From the NCBI GenBank assembly GCA_964601515.1, contig CAZRNU010000004.1, positions 1 through 58,884 on the forward strand: a stretch of DNA of 58,884 bases, read 5' to 3'. The translations under genes were made by a program, and so were the position numbers. Shown piece by piece: positions 44,303 to 53,375 of the stretch. Position 1 is the stretch's first letter. Each line of letters begins with the position of its first letter. This stretch comes from PWND01 sp964601515. GTDB lineage: Bacteria; Bacteroidota; Bacteroidia; Bacteroidales; UBA7960. The notes under the pieces were generated by a model that made no database searches, was not told the DNA's origin, and saw only the letters and a program-made list of their open reading frames with translations.

Positions 44303-45778
44303 TTAATACGCCCTAGCAAAAATTACTCTTTGTGTAGATGGGTTTCCGGAATAAATACATTTGCCTTGTTCAGGTTTGTTATTTATTGGAATACATCTGA
44401 TAGTGGCTTTGGTTTCTTCTTTTATTTTTTGCTCTGTTTCTGTTGTGCCATCCCAATGCGCATATATAAAGCCGCCTTTATCATCAAGTAACTTGCAAAA
44501 CTCATCCCATGAATCTGCGTGATGAGTGCTGTTTTCTCTGAATGAAAGTGCTTTTTGGAAAAGATTATCCTGAATTGCATTAAGCAGATTCGCAATTTTA
44601 TTCTCAATATCTGATATTTGATAGCTCTCTTTTTCAAGAGTATCTCTTCTTGCAACTTCAACGCAATTGTTTTCTACATCTCTTGGTCCAATAGCAATTC
44701 TAACAGGTATGCCTTTAAATTCGTATTCGTTAAATTTCCAACCCGGCTTTTGTGTTTGTCTGTCATCAAATTTTACTGAAATACCTTTTGCTTTAAGCTT
44801 GCTTTCAATTTCTCTGGCTTTATTACAAACCATCTCGTATTGTTCCTGATCTTTATAAATTGGAACAATCACTACCTGAATTGGAGCCAGTTTTGGAGGA
44901 AGAACAAGACCGTTATCATCTGAATGAGCCATAATTAGAGCTCCTATAAGTCTTGTTGAAACACCCCATGATGTAGCCCATACATAATCCTGTTTACCTT
45001 CCTGGTTGGTAAATTTAACATCAAACACTTTTGCAAAATTCTGTCCTAAAAAGTGCGATGTACCAGCCTGAAGTGCTTTTCCATCCTGCATTAGAGCTTC
45101 AATGCAGAAAGTTTCAACTGCTCCGGCAAATCTTTCGTTTGCAGTTTTTATACCTTTTATAACAGGAACAGCCATAAACTTTTCAGCAAATTCTGAATAA
45201 ACATCAAGCATTTTTGCAGTTTCTTCAAGTGCTTCTGCTTCTGTAGCGTGAGCAGTATGCCCTTCTTGCCATAAAAATTCGGCAGTGCGAAGAAACATCC
45301 TTGTTCTCATTTCCCAACGCACAACATTTGCCCACTGGTTTACCAAAATCGGAAGGTCGCGATATGATTGAATCCAGCCTCTGTATGTATCCCAAATAAT
45401 TGTTTCAGAAGTAGGGCGAATTATTAATTCTTCGTCAAGCTTTGCATTCTCGTCAACAACAAGACCTTTTCCGTCAGGACTGTTTTTTAACCTATAATGA
45501 GTTACAACAGCACATTCTTTTGCAAATCCTTCAACATGATCTGCTTCCTTGGAGAAAAATGATTTTGGAATGAAAATTGGGAAGTAAGCATTGGAATGTC
45601 CGGTATCTTTGAACATTTTATCAAGAGCTCCTTGCATTTTTTCCCAAATTGAGTATCCGTATGGTTTAATAACCATACATCCTCTAACAGCTGAATTTTC
45701 AGCCATATCGGCTTTCTGAACGATATCATTGTACCATTTGGAGTAATTTTCTTCGCGGGTTGAGAAATCTTTTGCCAT
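44303..45778 (-). CDS. proS: Prolyl-tRNA synthetase, archaeal/eukaryal type
   Basis: 491 residues. Begins MAKDFSTREENYSKWYNDIV and lacks the editing-domain insertion of the long bacterial form; motif 2 is around RTAEFLWQEGHTAHATEAEA, motif 3 around WATSWGVSTRLIGALIMAHS, with the anticodon-binding domain QVVIVPIYKDQEQYEMVCNK. The C-terminus ends CIYSGNPSTQRVIFARAY, typical of ProS type 3. Charges tRNA-Pro. A -7-like TAAATTTG (45843-45836) lies 58 bp upstream. Divergent from the low-complexity lipoprotein gene. Confidence 0.96.
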   Translation of the reverse strand: MAKDFSTREENYSKWYNDIVQKADMAENSAVRGCMVIKPYGYSIWEKMQGALDKMFKDTGHSNAYFPIFIPKSFFSKEADHVEGFAKECAVVTHYRLKNSPDGKGLVVDENAKLDEELIIRPTSETIIWDTYRGWIQSYRDLPILVNQWANVVRWEMRTRMFLRTAEFLWQEGHTAHATEAEALEETAKMLDVYSEFAEKFMAVPVIKGIKTANERFAGAVETFCIEALMQDGKALQAGTSHFLGQNFAKVFDVKFTNQEGKQDYVWATSWGVSTRLIGALIMAHSDDNGLVLPPKLAPIQVVIVPIYKDQEQYEMVCNKAREIESKLKAKGISVKFDDRQTQKPGWKFNEYEFKGIPVRIAIGPRDVENNCVEVARRDTLEKESYQISDIENKIANLLNAIQDNLFQKALSFRENSTHHADSWDEFCKLLDDKGGFIYAHWDGTTETEQKIKEETKATIRCIPINNKPEQGKCIYSGNPSTQRVIFARAY

Positions 45779-45835
45779 GTTTTATTGAATAATGGTATGA
45801 ATTTTGCAATTAATTATATACTTATAAAAAACGCG

Positions 45836-45843
45836 CAAATTTA
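45836..45843 (-). promoter_or_regulatory. Possible -7 element of proS
   Basis: TAAATTTG on the minus strand matches TAnnTTTG and would start transcription about 50 bp before the proS ATG; no good -33 box is seen at the usual spacing. Confidence 0.3.
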
Positions 45844-45901
45844 GCAAAATAATACTAGAAAAGAAAAAAGGAAAAATGTCTCATTATAAAAAGCTAAAAA
45901 G

Positions 45902-47755
45902 ATGAAAACACTAGTAAAAATTATCGGAATCGTCTTACTCTTCACAACTGCTTGCACAAGTACTTATCGCGCAGGCAGCGCGTATGACGACATATACTAC
46001 AGTCCTGCCCGTGAAGTTCCGGCTGAACAGGTGGTTACAAAAGGACAGGCGACAGTAGTTGAAAGGCCGGCAGAATCCGGCACAACCTATTCTGAAACAT
46101 CAAGTTATCAGAGCGACACTGCTTATTATGAAGGAGACAACCAAAACACTTCAACACAATCTAGCAGTAGTCAACAACCTTACAGTACTGAAACTTATTA
46201 TGACGAAGAAGGAAACACCTATATTACAAACAACTATTATGGTGATACTTACGACTACACATACGCTGCTCGCATAAGAAGGTTTCATGGTGGCTATTAT
46301 GTAACATACGCCTACTACGATCCTTATTATACCAACATGTATTGGTACACTTACGACCCATATTACTATGGAGTAAGTATATATATGGGATATGGTGCCC
46401 ATGGATTTTATTATCCAGGATATTACTATCCTTGGAGATATAGATACTACTACGGACCATATTATTACAATCCATACTACTACGGATATTATCCATACGG
46501 AGGATATGGCTACTGGTCAGGATACTATGCAGGATACCATGCTGGTTATCACAATGCATACTGGAACCAATACTACTACTACCAGCATTTTTACAACAGT
46601 TATGATAGAAACAACTATCACTACGGACCTCGCGATAGTCATACAGGGACATCAACAACTACAGGAGGCACAGGTGGAAGAACGCGTAACTCAACACTTG
46701 CTGAAAAATATGAGAATACAGTAGCACACGAGCGTAGCAACAGAGGTGACAACAGAACAGATGCTCAAACCAGACCTGTTGAAGCTACAAGGCCTGCAGC
46801 AACTGAAAGACCGGAAAGAGATATTACACCTGCTGAAGCTAGCAGACCAGTAGACAGCAATAGACCTGCAGTCGAAGGAACTAGACCTGCTGTTGAAGGA
46901 ACTAGACCTGCAGTTGAAGGAACTAGACCTGTTGAAGCGACAAGACCAGCTGAAACTACTAGACCAGTTGAAACTACAAGACCAACTGAGACAACCAGAC
47001 CTACTGAAGTTACAAGACCGGCAGGAACAACCAGGCCAACAGAAACTACTAGGCCTGTTGAAACTACCAGACCGGCGGGTAACCAGGCACAACCTGAGAG
47101 ATATCAACCAAGTAGAACTCCGGAAAGCTATTCTACACCTTCCCGTGAATCACAGGAAAGATATACCAGACCTCAGGCTGCTCCTTCGGGAAGTCAGACA
47201 AGAGAAAATGCGAATCAAAATCGTCCACCTAGGACTTATACATCGCCGAGTTATCAACAACCAAAGTCAACTCAGCAATATTCAAGCCCTCAAAGTGGAA
47301 GAGCACCTGCATCAACTCAACAAAGGCCTCAGCAAGAAGTAGAACAAAGACCTCAACAGGCTCAACCTGCTCAACAACAGCAAAGGCCAACACAGGCTCA
47401 GCCTTCTCAACAGCAGCAAAGGCCAGCACAGGCTCAACCTGCTCAACAGCAGCAAAGACCTCAGGCACAGCCACAGAGACAAGAAACAAGGCCTCAGTCT
47501 ACTCAACCTCAGAGGGAACAATCAAGGCCGGCTCCTAGCCAGCAGACACAACCTGCAAGACAGCAGCCTAGCAGCAACAGTGGAACACCTTCAGTAAGTC
47601 CATCATCCGGAAGCAGAAGCAGTGGACGTAGCTCAGGCAGTTCTGTTGGAAGCAGTCCTTCGAGAAGTAGCTCAAGCTCTTCTTCAAGCTCAGGCAGATC
47701 GTCAGGTTCTTCAAGCTCTTCAAGTTCTTCAAGATCAAGTGGAGGAAGAAGATAA
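45902..47755 (+). CDS. Low-complexity Tyr/Pro-Arg/Gln/Ser-rich lipoprotein
   Basis: 617 residues in blocks of very different composition. 1-18: lipoprotein signal MKTLVKIIGIVLLFTTAC. About 45-110: Ser/Thr/Gln. About 115-240: Tyr/Gly rich (YYPYGGYGYWSGYYAGYHAG). About 265-395: RP repeats of seven residues (AVEGTRP three times, then ETTRPVE-like units). About 480-530: QQQQRPAQAQPAQ 13-14-residue repeats. About 556-617: Ser with Arg/Gly. After about residue 270 arginine is nearly the only basic residue. There is no enzymatic domain. The likely role is a cell-surface or envelope structural protein; this is inference. Large ORFs on the other strand here are composition artefacts. Confidence 0.75.
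   Translation: MKTLVKIIGIVLLFTTACTSTYRAGSAYDDIYYSPAREVPAEQVVTKGQATVVERPAESGTTYSETSSYQSDTAYYEGDNQNTSTQSSSSQQPYSTETYYDEEGNTYITNNYYGDTYDYTYAARIRRFHGGYYVTYAYYDPYYTNMYWYTYDPYYYGVSIYMGYGAHGFYYPGYYYPWRYRYYYGPYYYNPYYYGYYPYGGYGYWSGYYAGYHAGYHNAYWNQYYYYQHFYNSYDRNNYHYGPRDSHTGTSTTTGGTGGRTRNSTLAEKYENTVAHERSNRGDNRTDAQTRPVEATRPAATERPERDITPAEASRPVDSNRPAVEGTRPAVEGTRPAVEGTRPVEATRPAETTRPVETTRPTETTRPTEVTRPAGTTRPTETTRPVETTRPAGNQAQPERYQPSRTPESYSTPSRESQERYTRPQAAPSGSQTRENANQNRPPRTYTSPSYQQPKSTQQYSSPQSGRAPASTQQRPQQEVEQRPQQAQPAQQQQRPTQAQPSQQQQRPAQAQPAQQQQRPQAQPQRQETRPQSTQPQREQSRPAPSQQTQPARQQPSSNSGTPSVSPSSGSRSSGRSSGSSVGSSPSRSSSSSSSSSGRSSGSSSSSSSSRSSGGRR
46862..47080 (+). repeat. 21-bp coding tandem repeat (xxxTRPx)
   Basis: DNA units of 21 bp such as GAAGGAACTAGACCTGCTGT recur through this span, encoding seven-residue units with a TRP core. 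Units near 46872-46940 are almost identical; later ones diverge. Prone to slippage. Confidence 0.8.
47340..47480 (+). repeat. About 42-bp coding tandem repeat (QQQQRPAQAQPA)
   Basis: Three units of about 14 codons encoding Gln/Pro/Ala/Arg with CARCARCAR runs. High similarity at the DNA level marks it as a length-variable region. Confidence 0.75.
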
Positions 47756-47826
47756 TATAGAAAAGCAGCTGAAGATATTATAGTTTAAAAATCAAATTCA
47801 TAAAAAAGAATAAACAATATAGAATT

Positions 47827-49260
47827 ATGAAAAAGATAAAAATTTTAATTGCGATAATGTTGCTTTCAACAATAAGCATAACTGCCCAGAATGCAACAGA
47901 TGCACTTAGGTATTCATCCCTCAATTATGGAGGAACAGCAAGATATATGGGCATGGGTGGGGCTTTTGGGGCTCTAGGGGGTGATTTTTCGACCCTTAGC
48001 ACTAACCCGGCAGGAATTGGCATATTTAGAGGCTCTGAGTTTACGATAACACCTTCATTAAACTATAGCACTGCATCTTCAAAATATTATGGATTATCTG
48101 ATGAAGACATTAAATATAGTTTCAATATGAAAAATATTGGATTTGTATTTTCTGTCCCTTTTACAAACAGAGGTGAAGAAGCCGGGATGAGGTCTATAAA
48201 CTTTGGATTTGGCTTAATTCAGCACAATAACTTTAATCACAGAATGGTAGCTGAAGGATTTAACAACGAAAGCTCCATAATGACTCACTTTTTAAATGAA
48301 GCAAATCAGTTTGGATTAAAACCTTTTACAACTCAGCTGGCTTATGACACCTGGCTGTTAGGAACAGATAATGGAGAGTATTTTGTGGATATGCCTGACG
48401 GACAAGTTTTCCAAAGAATGGAGTCCAATTCATCAGGATACATTCAAGAACTGGTTTTTTCATTAGGCGGAAATTATAATGATGTTGCATATTTTGGAGC
48501 AACCATTGGGGTCCCTTCCGTAAGATACGAGAACACTTTTGTTTTCAACGAAACAGACACTGAAAACCTAAGTGATGAGTTTAATTCACTGCAATTTAAA
48601 CAATCACTAAAAACAGTAGGAAAAGGATTTAACTTTAAATTGGGTGGTTTATTTAGAATTGCTGATATAATTAGAATTGGAGCAGCAGTTCATACCCCAA
48701 CTTTCTACAATCTTGAAGATGAATACAAAAACACGATGACTTCCGATTTGAATTTAGAGGATGAGCATCCAACTGAAGCAAAATCTCCAATTGGAATTTA
48801 TGATTATGAGCTAAATACTCCATTAAGAGGTATAGGAAGCGTTGGAGTTGTAATTGGAAGTATTGGACTAATAAGCTTGGATTACGAGTATGCAAATTAT
48901 GCAAGTATGAGACTTAGAAGTGATGATTACTTGTTTACGGATGAAAACAGAGACATAAGAGATACATTTAAAGAGCAGCATGGGATTAGAATTGGAGGGG
49001 AAGTAAATCTATCACCTATTTTTGTGAGAGGTGGTTATGCAATGTATACAGGACCAATAAAGGAAGGAAAAACAGATTTAAGCAAGAATGCAATTTCAGG
49101 AGGAATAGGCATAAGAGATAAAAACTATTTTATTGATTTTGCATACGTATATAATATGTATAACGAAGATTTCTATCCATACACAAATGCTGCGATAAAG
49201 CCAGCAAATGTTGGTTATACTCAGAGTAACTTTGTTTTAACGCTTGGATTACGATGGTAA
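47827..49260 (+). CDS. OmpP1/FadL-family outer-membrane transporter
   Basis: 477 residues. Signal peptide KIKILIAIMLLSTISITA, then the family N-terminus with NATDALRYSSLNYGGTARYM, GMGGAFGALGGDFSTLSTNP and AGIGIFRGSEFTITPSLNY, which includes the NPAG(I/L) block seen in FadL-type hydrophobic-substrate channels. Amphipathic strands follow, ending YTQSNFVLTLGLRW. In Bacteroidota these are often labelled hemin receptors without evidence; uptake of hydrophobic molecules is the more general inference. 71 bp after the low-complexity lipoprotein gene, with no terminator between, so possibly co-transcribed. Confidence 0.85.
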   Translation: MKKIKILIAIMLLSTISITAQNATDALRYSSLNYGGTARYMGMGGAFGALGGDFSTLSTNPAGIGIFRGSEFTITPSLNYSTASSKYYGLSDEDIKYSFNMKNIGFVFSVPFTNRGEEAGMRSINFGFGLIQHNNFNHRMVAEGFNNESSIMTHFLNEANQFGLKPFTTQLAYDTWLLGTDNGEYFVDMPDGQVFQRMESNSSGYIQELVFSLGGNYNDVAYFGATIGVPSVRYENTFVFNETDTENLSDEFNSLQFKQSLKTVGKGFNFKLGGLFRIADIIRIGAAVHTPTFYNLEDEYKNTMTSDLNLEDEHPTEAKSPIGIYDYELNTPLRGIGSVGVVIGSIGLISLDYEYANYASMRLRSDDYLFTDENRDIRDTFKEQHGIRIGGEVNLSPIFVRGGYAMYTGPIKEGKTDLSKNAISGGIGIRDKNYFIDFAYVYNMYNEDFYPYTNAAIKPANVGYTQSNFVLTLGLRW

Positions 49261-49280
49261 TTTGGTTGATGTTGTTTAAT

Positions 49281-49309
49281 AAAAAAGCCCGGATTTACCG
49301 GGCTTTTTT
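49281..49309. terminator. Bidirectional terminator between convergent genes
   Basis: A 12-bp stem AAAAAAGCCCGG (49281-49292) / CCGGGCTTTTTT (49298-49309), 5-nt loop, U-rich on both strands. Ends the FadL-family gene and the zinc-ribbon gene. Confidence 0.9.
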
Positions 49310-50197
49310 TTATTGTTTTGCTTCCTTAAGTTCTTTTTCCATTCTTTCATCAACTGTATTTGCGATATAATCGTCTACAAGCAATCTGCCGCAGTATTCA
49401 CAAACGATAATTTTCTTATGAAGACGAATGTCAAGTTGCCTTTGAGGCGGAATTTTATTAAAACAACCGCCGCAAGCATCTCTTTCAACAAGAACAACAG
49501 CTAATCCGTTTTGAGCATTAGATCTAATTCTTCTGTAAGCTACTAAAAGACGCTCTTCTATTTCTTGTTCCTGTTGTTTTGATTTTTTTAAAAGGAATTC
49601 TTCATCCTTTTTAGTCTCTGAAATAATATCTTCTAATTCTTTATTTTTCTCGGAAAGATCTGTTTTTCTCTCATCAATTTCAGCAATTGCAGTATTAAGA
49701 ATTTCTTCTTTTACAATAATTTCCTGAGTAAACTCTTTAATTTTCTTTTCGCAAAGCTGAGCCTCAAGACTCTGGAATTCAATTTCTTTTGATAATGAAT
49801 CGTATTCGCGGTTATTACGAACGTTCATTTGCTGAGCCTCATACTTCTTAATAAGCTCATTACAATCAACTATGCCATTTTTTCTATTGATGATTTCTTG
49901 ATTAAGTTCGTCTATCTCGTTTTTGAATTTATCAATTCGTGTTTCCAAGCCGGCAATTTCATCTTCCAGATCTTGAACTTCAAGCGGCAGCTCACCTCTA
50001 ACAGAGCGAATTTTGTCAATCTGAGAATCAATTCTCTGCAGGGTATATAAGTTTATAAGTTTAGATTTAATTATCTGCTCAAGGCTTTCTTCGGGCGAAG
50101 TTTTGGATGTAATAATGTCACTATCTTGCTCAGTAACAACAACTTCTTTTTCAGGAGTCTCTTTTGAGATTTTTTCTGCTTTTGACGCTTTAGCCAT
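49310..50197 (-). CDS. C4-type zinc-ribbon coiled-coil protein (DUF164 family)
   Basis: 295 residues. Acidic/basic N-terminal extension (about 1-40), a long coiled coil (about 45-220; RIDSQIDKIRSVRGELPLEV, QDLEDEIAGLETRIDKFKNE), and a C-terminal zinc ribbon with Cys pairs in ACGGCFNKIPPQ and VCEYCGRLLVDD. The family is widespread next to nif3-like genes, exactly as here (35 bp after it), and is thought to bind nucleic acid, but the function is not established. Confidence 0.9.
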   Translation of the reverse strand: MAKASKAEKISKETPEKEVVVTEQDSDIITSKTSPEESLEQIIKSKLINLYTLQRIDSQIDKIRSVRGELPLEVQDLEDEIAGLETRIDKFKNEIDELNQEIINRKNGIVDCNELIKKYEAQQMNVRNNREYDSLSKEIEFQSLEAQLCEKKIKEFTQEIIVKEEILNTAIAEIDERKTDLSEKNKELEDIISETKKDEEFLLKKSKQQEQEIEERLLVAYRRIRSNAQNGLAVVLVERDACGGCFNKIPPQRQLDIRLHKKIIVCEYCGRLLVDDYIANTVDERMEKELKEAKQ

Positions 50198-50232
50198 ATT
50201 GTATATATGTTTAGATGTTTTTAGAAAATTAT

Positions 50233-51330
50233 CTAATAATAATGAACGGAGTTATATTGCTTTTTTGAAATTTGGAGTGCAAAGTTAGTAATTTTTTTAC
50301 TAACAACATCATATAATACTTCCGAAGTAAATTGTTCTGTTTCAAAATGTCCCGCATCAACGAGCAATAGTTTATTTTCAGCTTCAAAAAACATATTATA
50401 TTTAATATCTGCAGTAATAAATGCATCAGCATTTTGGGAAACTGCATGATTTAGTAAAGTACTTCCTGACCCCCCGCAAATTGCTACGCTGGAAATATTC
50501 CCAGTAAAAATTCTAGAATGCTTCAATATTGGGATATTAAGTTTTGCTTTAACAATGTCGAGAAATTTCTTGGGATTAATAGGCTTCTCTAAAAATCCTA
50601 TCATTCCGGCTCCTACTCTATCAAAAGCGTTATCTAATGGATAAATATCATAAGCAACTTCTTCATAAGGATGCGCTTTAATCATTGCCTTTATTATTTC
50701 ATGCTTAATATAATCCGGGAAAATAGTTTCAATTCTAACTTCCTCTTCAAAATGCAGATTATTGACTTTCCCTACAAATGGATTTGCTCCATCTAAAGCC
50801 CTAAATGAGCCTTTACCCTCCAGGTTATAACTACAGCAGTCGTAATTTCCGATTCTGCCTGCTCCGGCATTAAATATAGCATCTCTTACTTTTTCAGAAT
50901 GGTCTTTGGGACAAAAAACGACAAGCTTTTTAAGAATTTCAGTTTTGGGTGCCAAAATTCTTAATTTTTTTAATCCTAGAGTTTCTCCTAATTTGCGATT
51001 TACCCCATAAAAATAATTATCAACATTGGTATGAGCTGAAATAATTGAAATATCATTTTTAATTGCTTCTATTATTACTTTTTCAACATAGTTTTTGCCG
51101 GTAATACTCTTTAATCCTTTAAAAATTATGGGGTGGTGTGAAATTATCACATTACATTTTTCAATAATTGCCTCTTTAACAACATTTTCTGTAATGTCAA
51201 CACAAATCAATCCTTTATTAACGACACTCTCTGGATCTCCGATAATTAGGCCTGAATTATCATAATCTTCCTGCAATGCAAAAGGAATTTCGGAATTAAT
51301 TGCATGAAGTATTTCTCTAAGTTTTATCAT
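50233..51330 (-). CDS. Nif3-like dinuclear metal-centre protein (GTP cyclohydrolase type 2 homologue)
   Basis: 365 residues with start at 51330 (MIKLREILHAINSEIPFALQ), the common family start; the in-frame start at 51375 would add an odd hydrophobic leader. N-terminal half EDYDNSGLIIGD and NVIISHHPIIFKGLKSITG carry metal-binding histidines; a PII-like insert (LVVFCPKDHSEKVRDAIFNA) sits in the middle; the C-terminal half has AICGGSGSTLL, ADAFITADIKY and LVDAGHFETEQF completing the site. Hexameric metalloprotein of uncertain biological reaction. Operon with the zinc-ribbon gene. Confidence 0.92.
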   Translation of the reverse strand: MIKLREILHAINSEIPFALQEDYDNSGLIIGDPESVVNKGLICVDITENVVKEAIIEKCNVIISHHPIIFKGLKSITGKNYVEKVIIEAIKNDISIISAHTNVDNYFYGVNRKLGETLGLKKLRILAPKTEILKKLVVFCPKDHSEKVRDAIFNAGAGRIGNYDCCSYNLEGKGSFRALDGANPFVGKVNNLHFEEEVRIETIFPDYIKHEIIKAMIKAHPYEEVAYDIYPLDNAFDRVGAGMIGFLEKPINPKKFLDIVKAKLNIPILKHSRIFTGNISSVAICGGSGSTLLNHAVSQNADAFITADIKYNMFFEAENKLLLVDAGHFETEQFTSEVLYDVVSKKITNFALQISKKQYNSVHYY

Positions 51331-51485
51331 AAAAAAAATTAAAAGGTTGCTCAATTTCATGTCAAAAATAATCAACTCTGCAATTTATAAAAAATTGCAA
51401 TGCAATGAATTTTAATTATTGAAATCACAAACATATTTAAAACACCTTGTTTTTTTTTATGAATTTCATTTTTTACCTTTGGAGC

Positions 51486-52547
51486 ATGGTCATAATAAGA
51501 ATATTACTATATCCTATCTCATTGCTTTACGGATTAGCAGTTCTAATTCGAAACAAACTATTTGATTGGGGCGTTTTAAAGAGCGTTGAGTTTGGCATTC
51601 CAGTTATAGGAGTTGGCAATTTAAGTACTGGTGGTACAGGCAAAACTCCACATGTAGAATATTTGGTTTCTTTACTAAAAAATGATTACAAAATTGCGGT
51701 ATTAAGCAGGGGATATAAAAGAAAAACAAAAGGCTTTTTTGTTGCAGATGAAAAATCTACTGCATTTGAAATTGGTGATGAGCCATTACAAATTCATAAA
51801 AATTTTCCGGATATAATAGTAGCAGTTGATGAAAAGAGAGTTCATGGTATTACTCTCTTAAAACAAAATTTTCCGGAAGTAGATTTGGTATTATTAGATG
51901 ATTCTTTTCAGCATAGGTATGTTAAGCCGAGGTTAAATATCTTGCTAACTGATTATTATAGAATGTTTAACAATAACTTTTTGTTGCCAACCGGCAACTT
52001 AAGGGAACCAAGGTCAAATGCAAAAAGAGCAGATGCATTAATAATTTCAAAAACACCGGAAATATTTTCACCACTTGACAGAAAGCTCATTACAAAGAAA
52101 TTACTTCCATACAAAACAAAAAACATTTTCTTTTCTTATATAAAATACAAAAGTTGGAGTCCACTAACAGATGAAGCAAGAAAACATTCTAAATGCAAAT
52201 TCAAAACTATTTTTTTGGTTACAGGGATAGCAAATCCTTCTGCAATAGAGGAGCATCTGAAAAGACAGTGTAATGAGTTAATCTGCTTTCACTATGCAGA
52301 CCATCATAACTTTAAAAGAGAAAATATAGAAAAGCTAAAAGAAAAATTTCATGATACATTTTCTGGATCTAAGGTAATTATTACTACCCAGAAGGATTAT
52401 ATGCGTTTGCAAAAGCAGGAATTATGGGATTTATTAAAAGACTTACCCGTGTTCACAATACCAATAGAGGTAGAGTTTCATAACACAGACAAAAAAGCCT
52501 TTGATGAGTTTGTAAAAAAAGCTATAAAGAATTCTTCAAAACATTAA
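51486..52547 (+). CDS. lpxK: Tetraacyldisaccharide 4'-kinase
   Basis: 353 residues from ATG 51486 (MVIIRILLYPISLLYG, the usual LpxK start); earlier in-frame starts at 51447 (TTG) and 51459 add an N-terminal leader. P-loop-type motif VGNLSTGGTGKTPHVEYL, AVLSRGYKRKTKG, IGDEPLQIHKNFP, and the Asp/His region LLDDSFQHRYVKPRLNILL. It phosphorylates the lipid A precursor at the inner membrane, showing that the organism makes LPS. A -7-like TACCTTTG lies at 51474-51481, close to the ATG, so the leader may be very short. Confidence 0.95.
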   Translation: MVIIRILLYPISLLYGLAVLIRNKLFDWGVLKSVEFGIPVIGVGNLSTGGTGKTPHVEYLVSLLKNDYKIAVLSRGYKRKTKGFFVADEKSTAFEIGDEPLQIHKNFPDIIVAVDEKRVHGITLLKQNFPEVDLVLLDDSFQHRYVKPRLNILLTDYYRMFNNNFLLPTGNLREPRSNAKRADALIISKTPEIFSPLDRKLITKKLLPYKTKNIFFSYIKYKSWSPLTDEARKHSKCKFKTIFLVTGIANPSAIEEHLKRQCNELICFHYADHHNFKRENIEKLKEKFHDTFSGSKVIITTQKDYMRLQKQELWDLLKDLPVFTIPIEVEFHNTDKKAFDEFVKKAIKNSSKH

Positions 52548-52574
52548 CTTTGCGATAACAAAAAAACGAAGTTC

Positions 52575-53375
52575 ATGACTATTACAGTATTTTTGGGGCT
52601 ATTTCTCCCTGTTATTGTTTCCGGCCTTAGTATATTTTTATTCAGGCTATGCAATAAAAACTTAAAGCTTCTGGTGGCCTTTAGCGGTGCTTTTTTACTG
52701 TCTCTGACTTTCAATGAGTTATTGCCTCACATTTTCAGTGGGGCTGAAGCGGCTTGTGATCATGGCGAAGGACATAATCACGGCAGCCATATGCATACTC
52801 ATTTCAACACAATGGGAATGTTTATTTTATTGGGGTTTTTCTTACAACTGTTATTAGATTACATAACAAAAGGGGTTGAACATGGTCATTTACACTCTAA
52901 GTGTCCTGAGCATGGCAGTCATGAGCACGATGCTAAAGAAGGAATTTCATATATTCCGGTAATGTTCGGTTTGTGTTTGCATTCATTTCTTGAAGCGATG
53001 CCATTGGCGGAGGGTTTTTCTCTTGCTCAGATTCAAAATCAGCTATTAATAGGAATTATAATTCACAATATTCCTTTGGCTATTGTTTTAATGAGTTTGT
53101 TTATGCAGAACAAAATATCTAAGTTAAAATCTATATTTCTTCTTTCAATATTTGCTTTGGCGGGACCGGCAGGAGTGCTAGCTTCTGATTTATTAGGTTC
53201 TCATATAATACAAGACATGGACACCTTTTTCAAGATATCCATGTCAATTGTTGTTGGTATTTTTCTTCATATATCAACAACGATATTATTTGAGGCAGAT
53301 GAAGCTCACAGCTTTAATTACAAAAAGTTTGGTGTAATTATTCTAGGAGCACTAATGGCACTTATACATTTTTAA
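52575..53375 (+). CDS. ZIP-family metal transporter
   Basis: 266 residues with about eight membrane segments. The metal path residues are in TM4 LCLHSFLEAMPLAEG and TM5 IIIHNIPLAIVLMS. Two histidine-rich loops (residues about 55-78 with DHGEGHNHGSHMHTHF; about 98-118 with HGHLHSKCPEHGSHEHD) probably bind zinc. Imports Zn2+ or another divalent metal into the cytoplasm. A -7-like TAACTTTG overlaps the lpxK stop (52545-52552). Its end overlaps the convergent nrdJ end by 4 bp. Confidence 0.92.
   Translation: MTITVFLGLFLPVIVSGLSIFLFRLCNKNLKLLVAFSGAFLLSLTFNELLPHIFSGAEAACDHGEGHNHGSHMHTHFNTMGMFILLGFFLQLLLDYITKGVEHGHLHSKCPEHGSHEHDAKEGISYIPVMFGLCLHSFLEAMPLAEGFSLAQIQNQLLIGIIIHNIPLAIVLMSLFMQNKISKLKSIFLLSIFALAGPAGVLASDLLGSHIIQDMDTFFKISMSIVVGIFLHISTTILFEADEAHSFNYKKFGVIILGALMALIHF

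Noticed and set aside
46151..47521. Several long ORFs on the minus strand and in the second plus frame across the low-complexity lipoprotein gene
   Set aside because: They are mirror products of repetitive codons (Ser/Cys or Leu/Gln rich), overlap one another and have no start context; the plus-strand lipoprotein frame with a lipobox explains the DNA.
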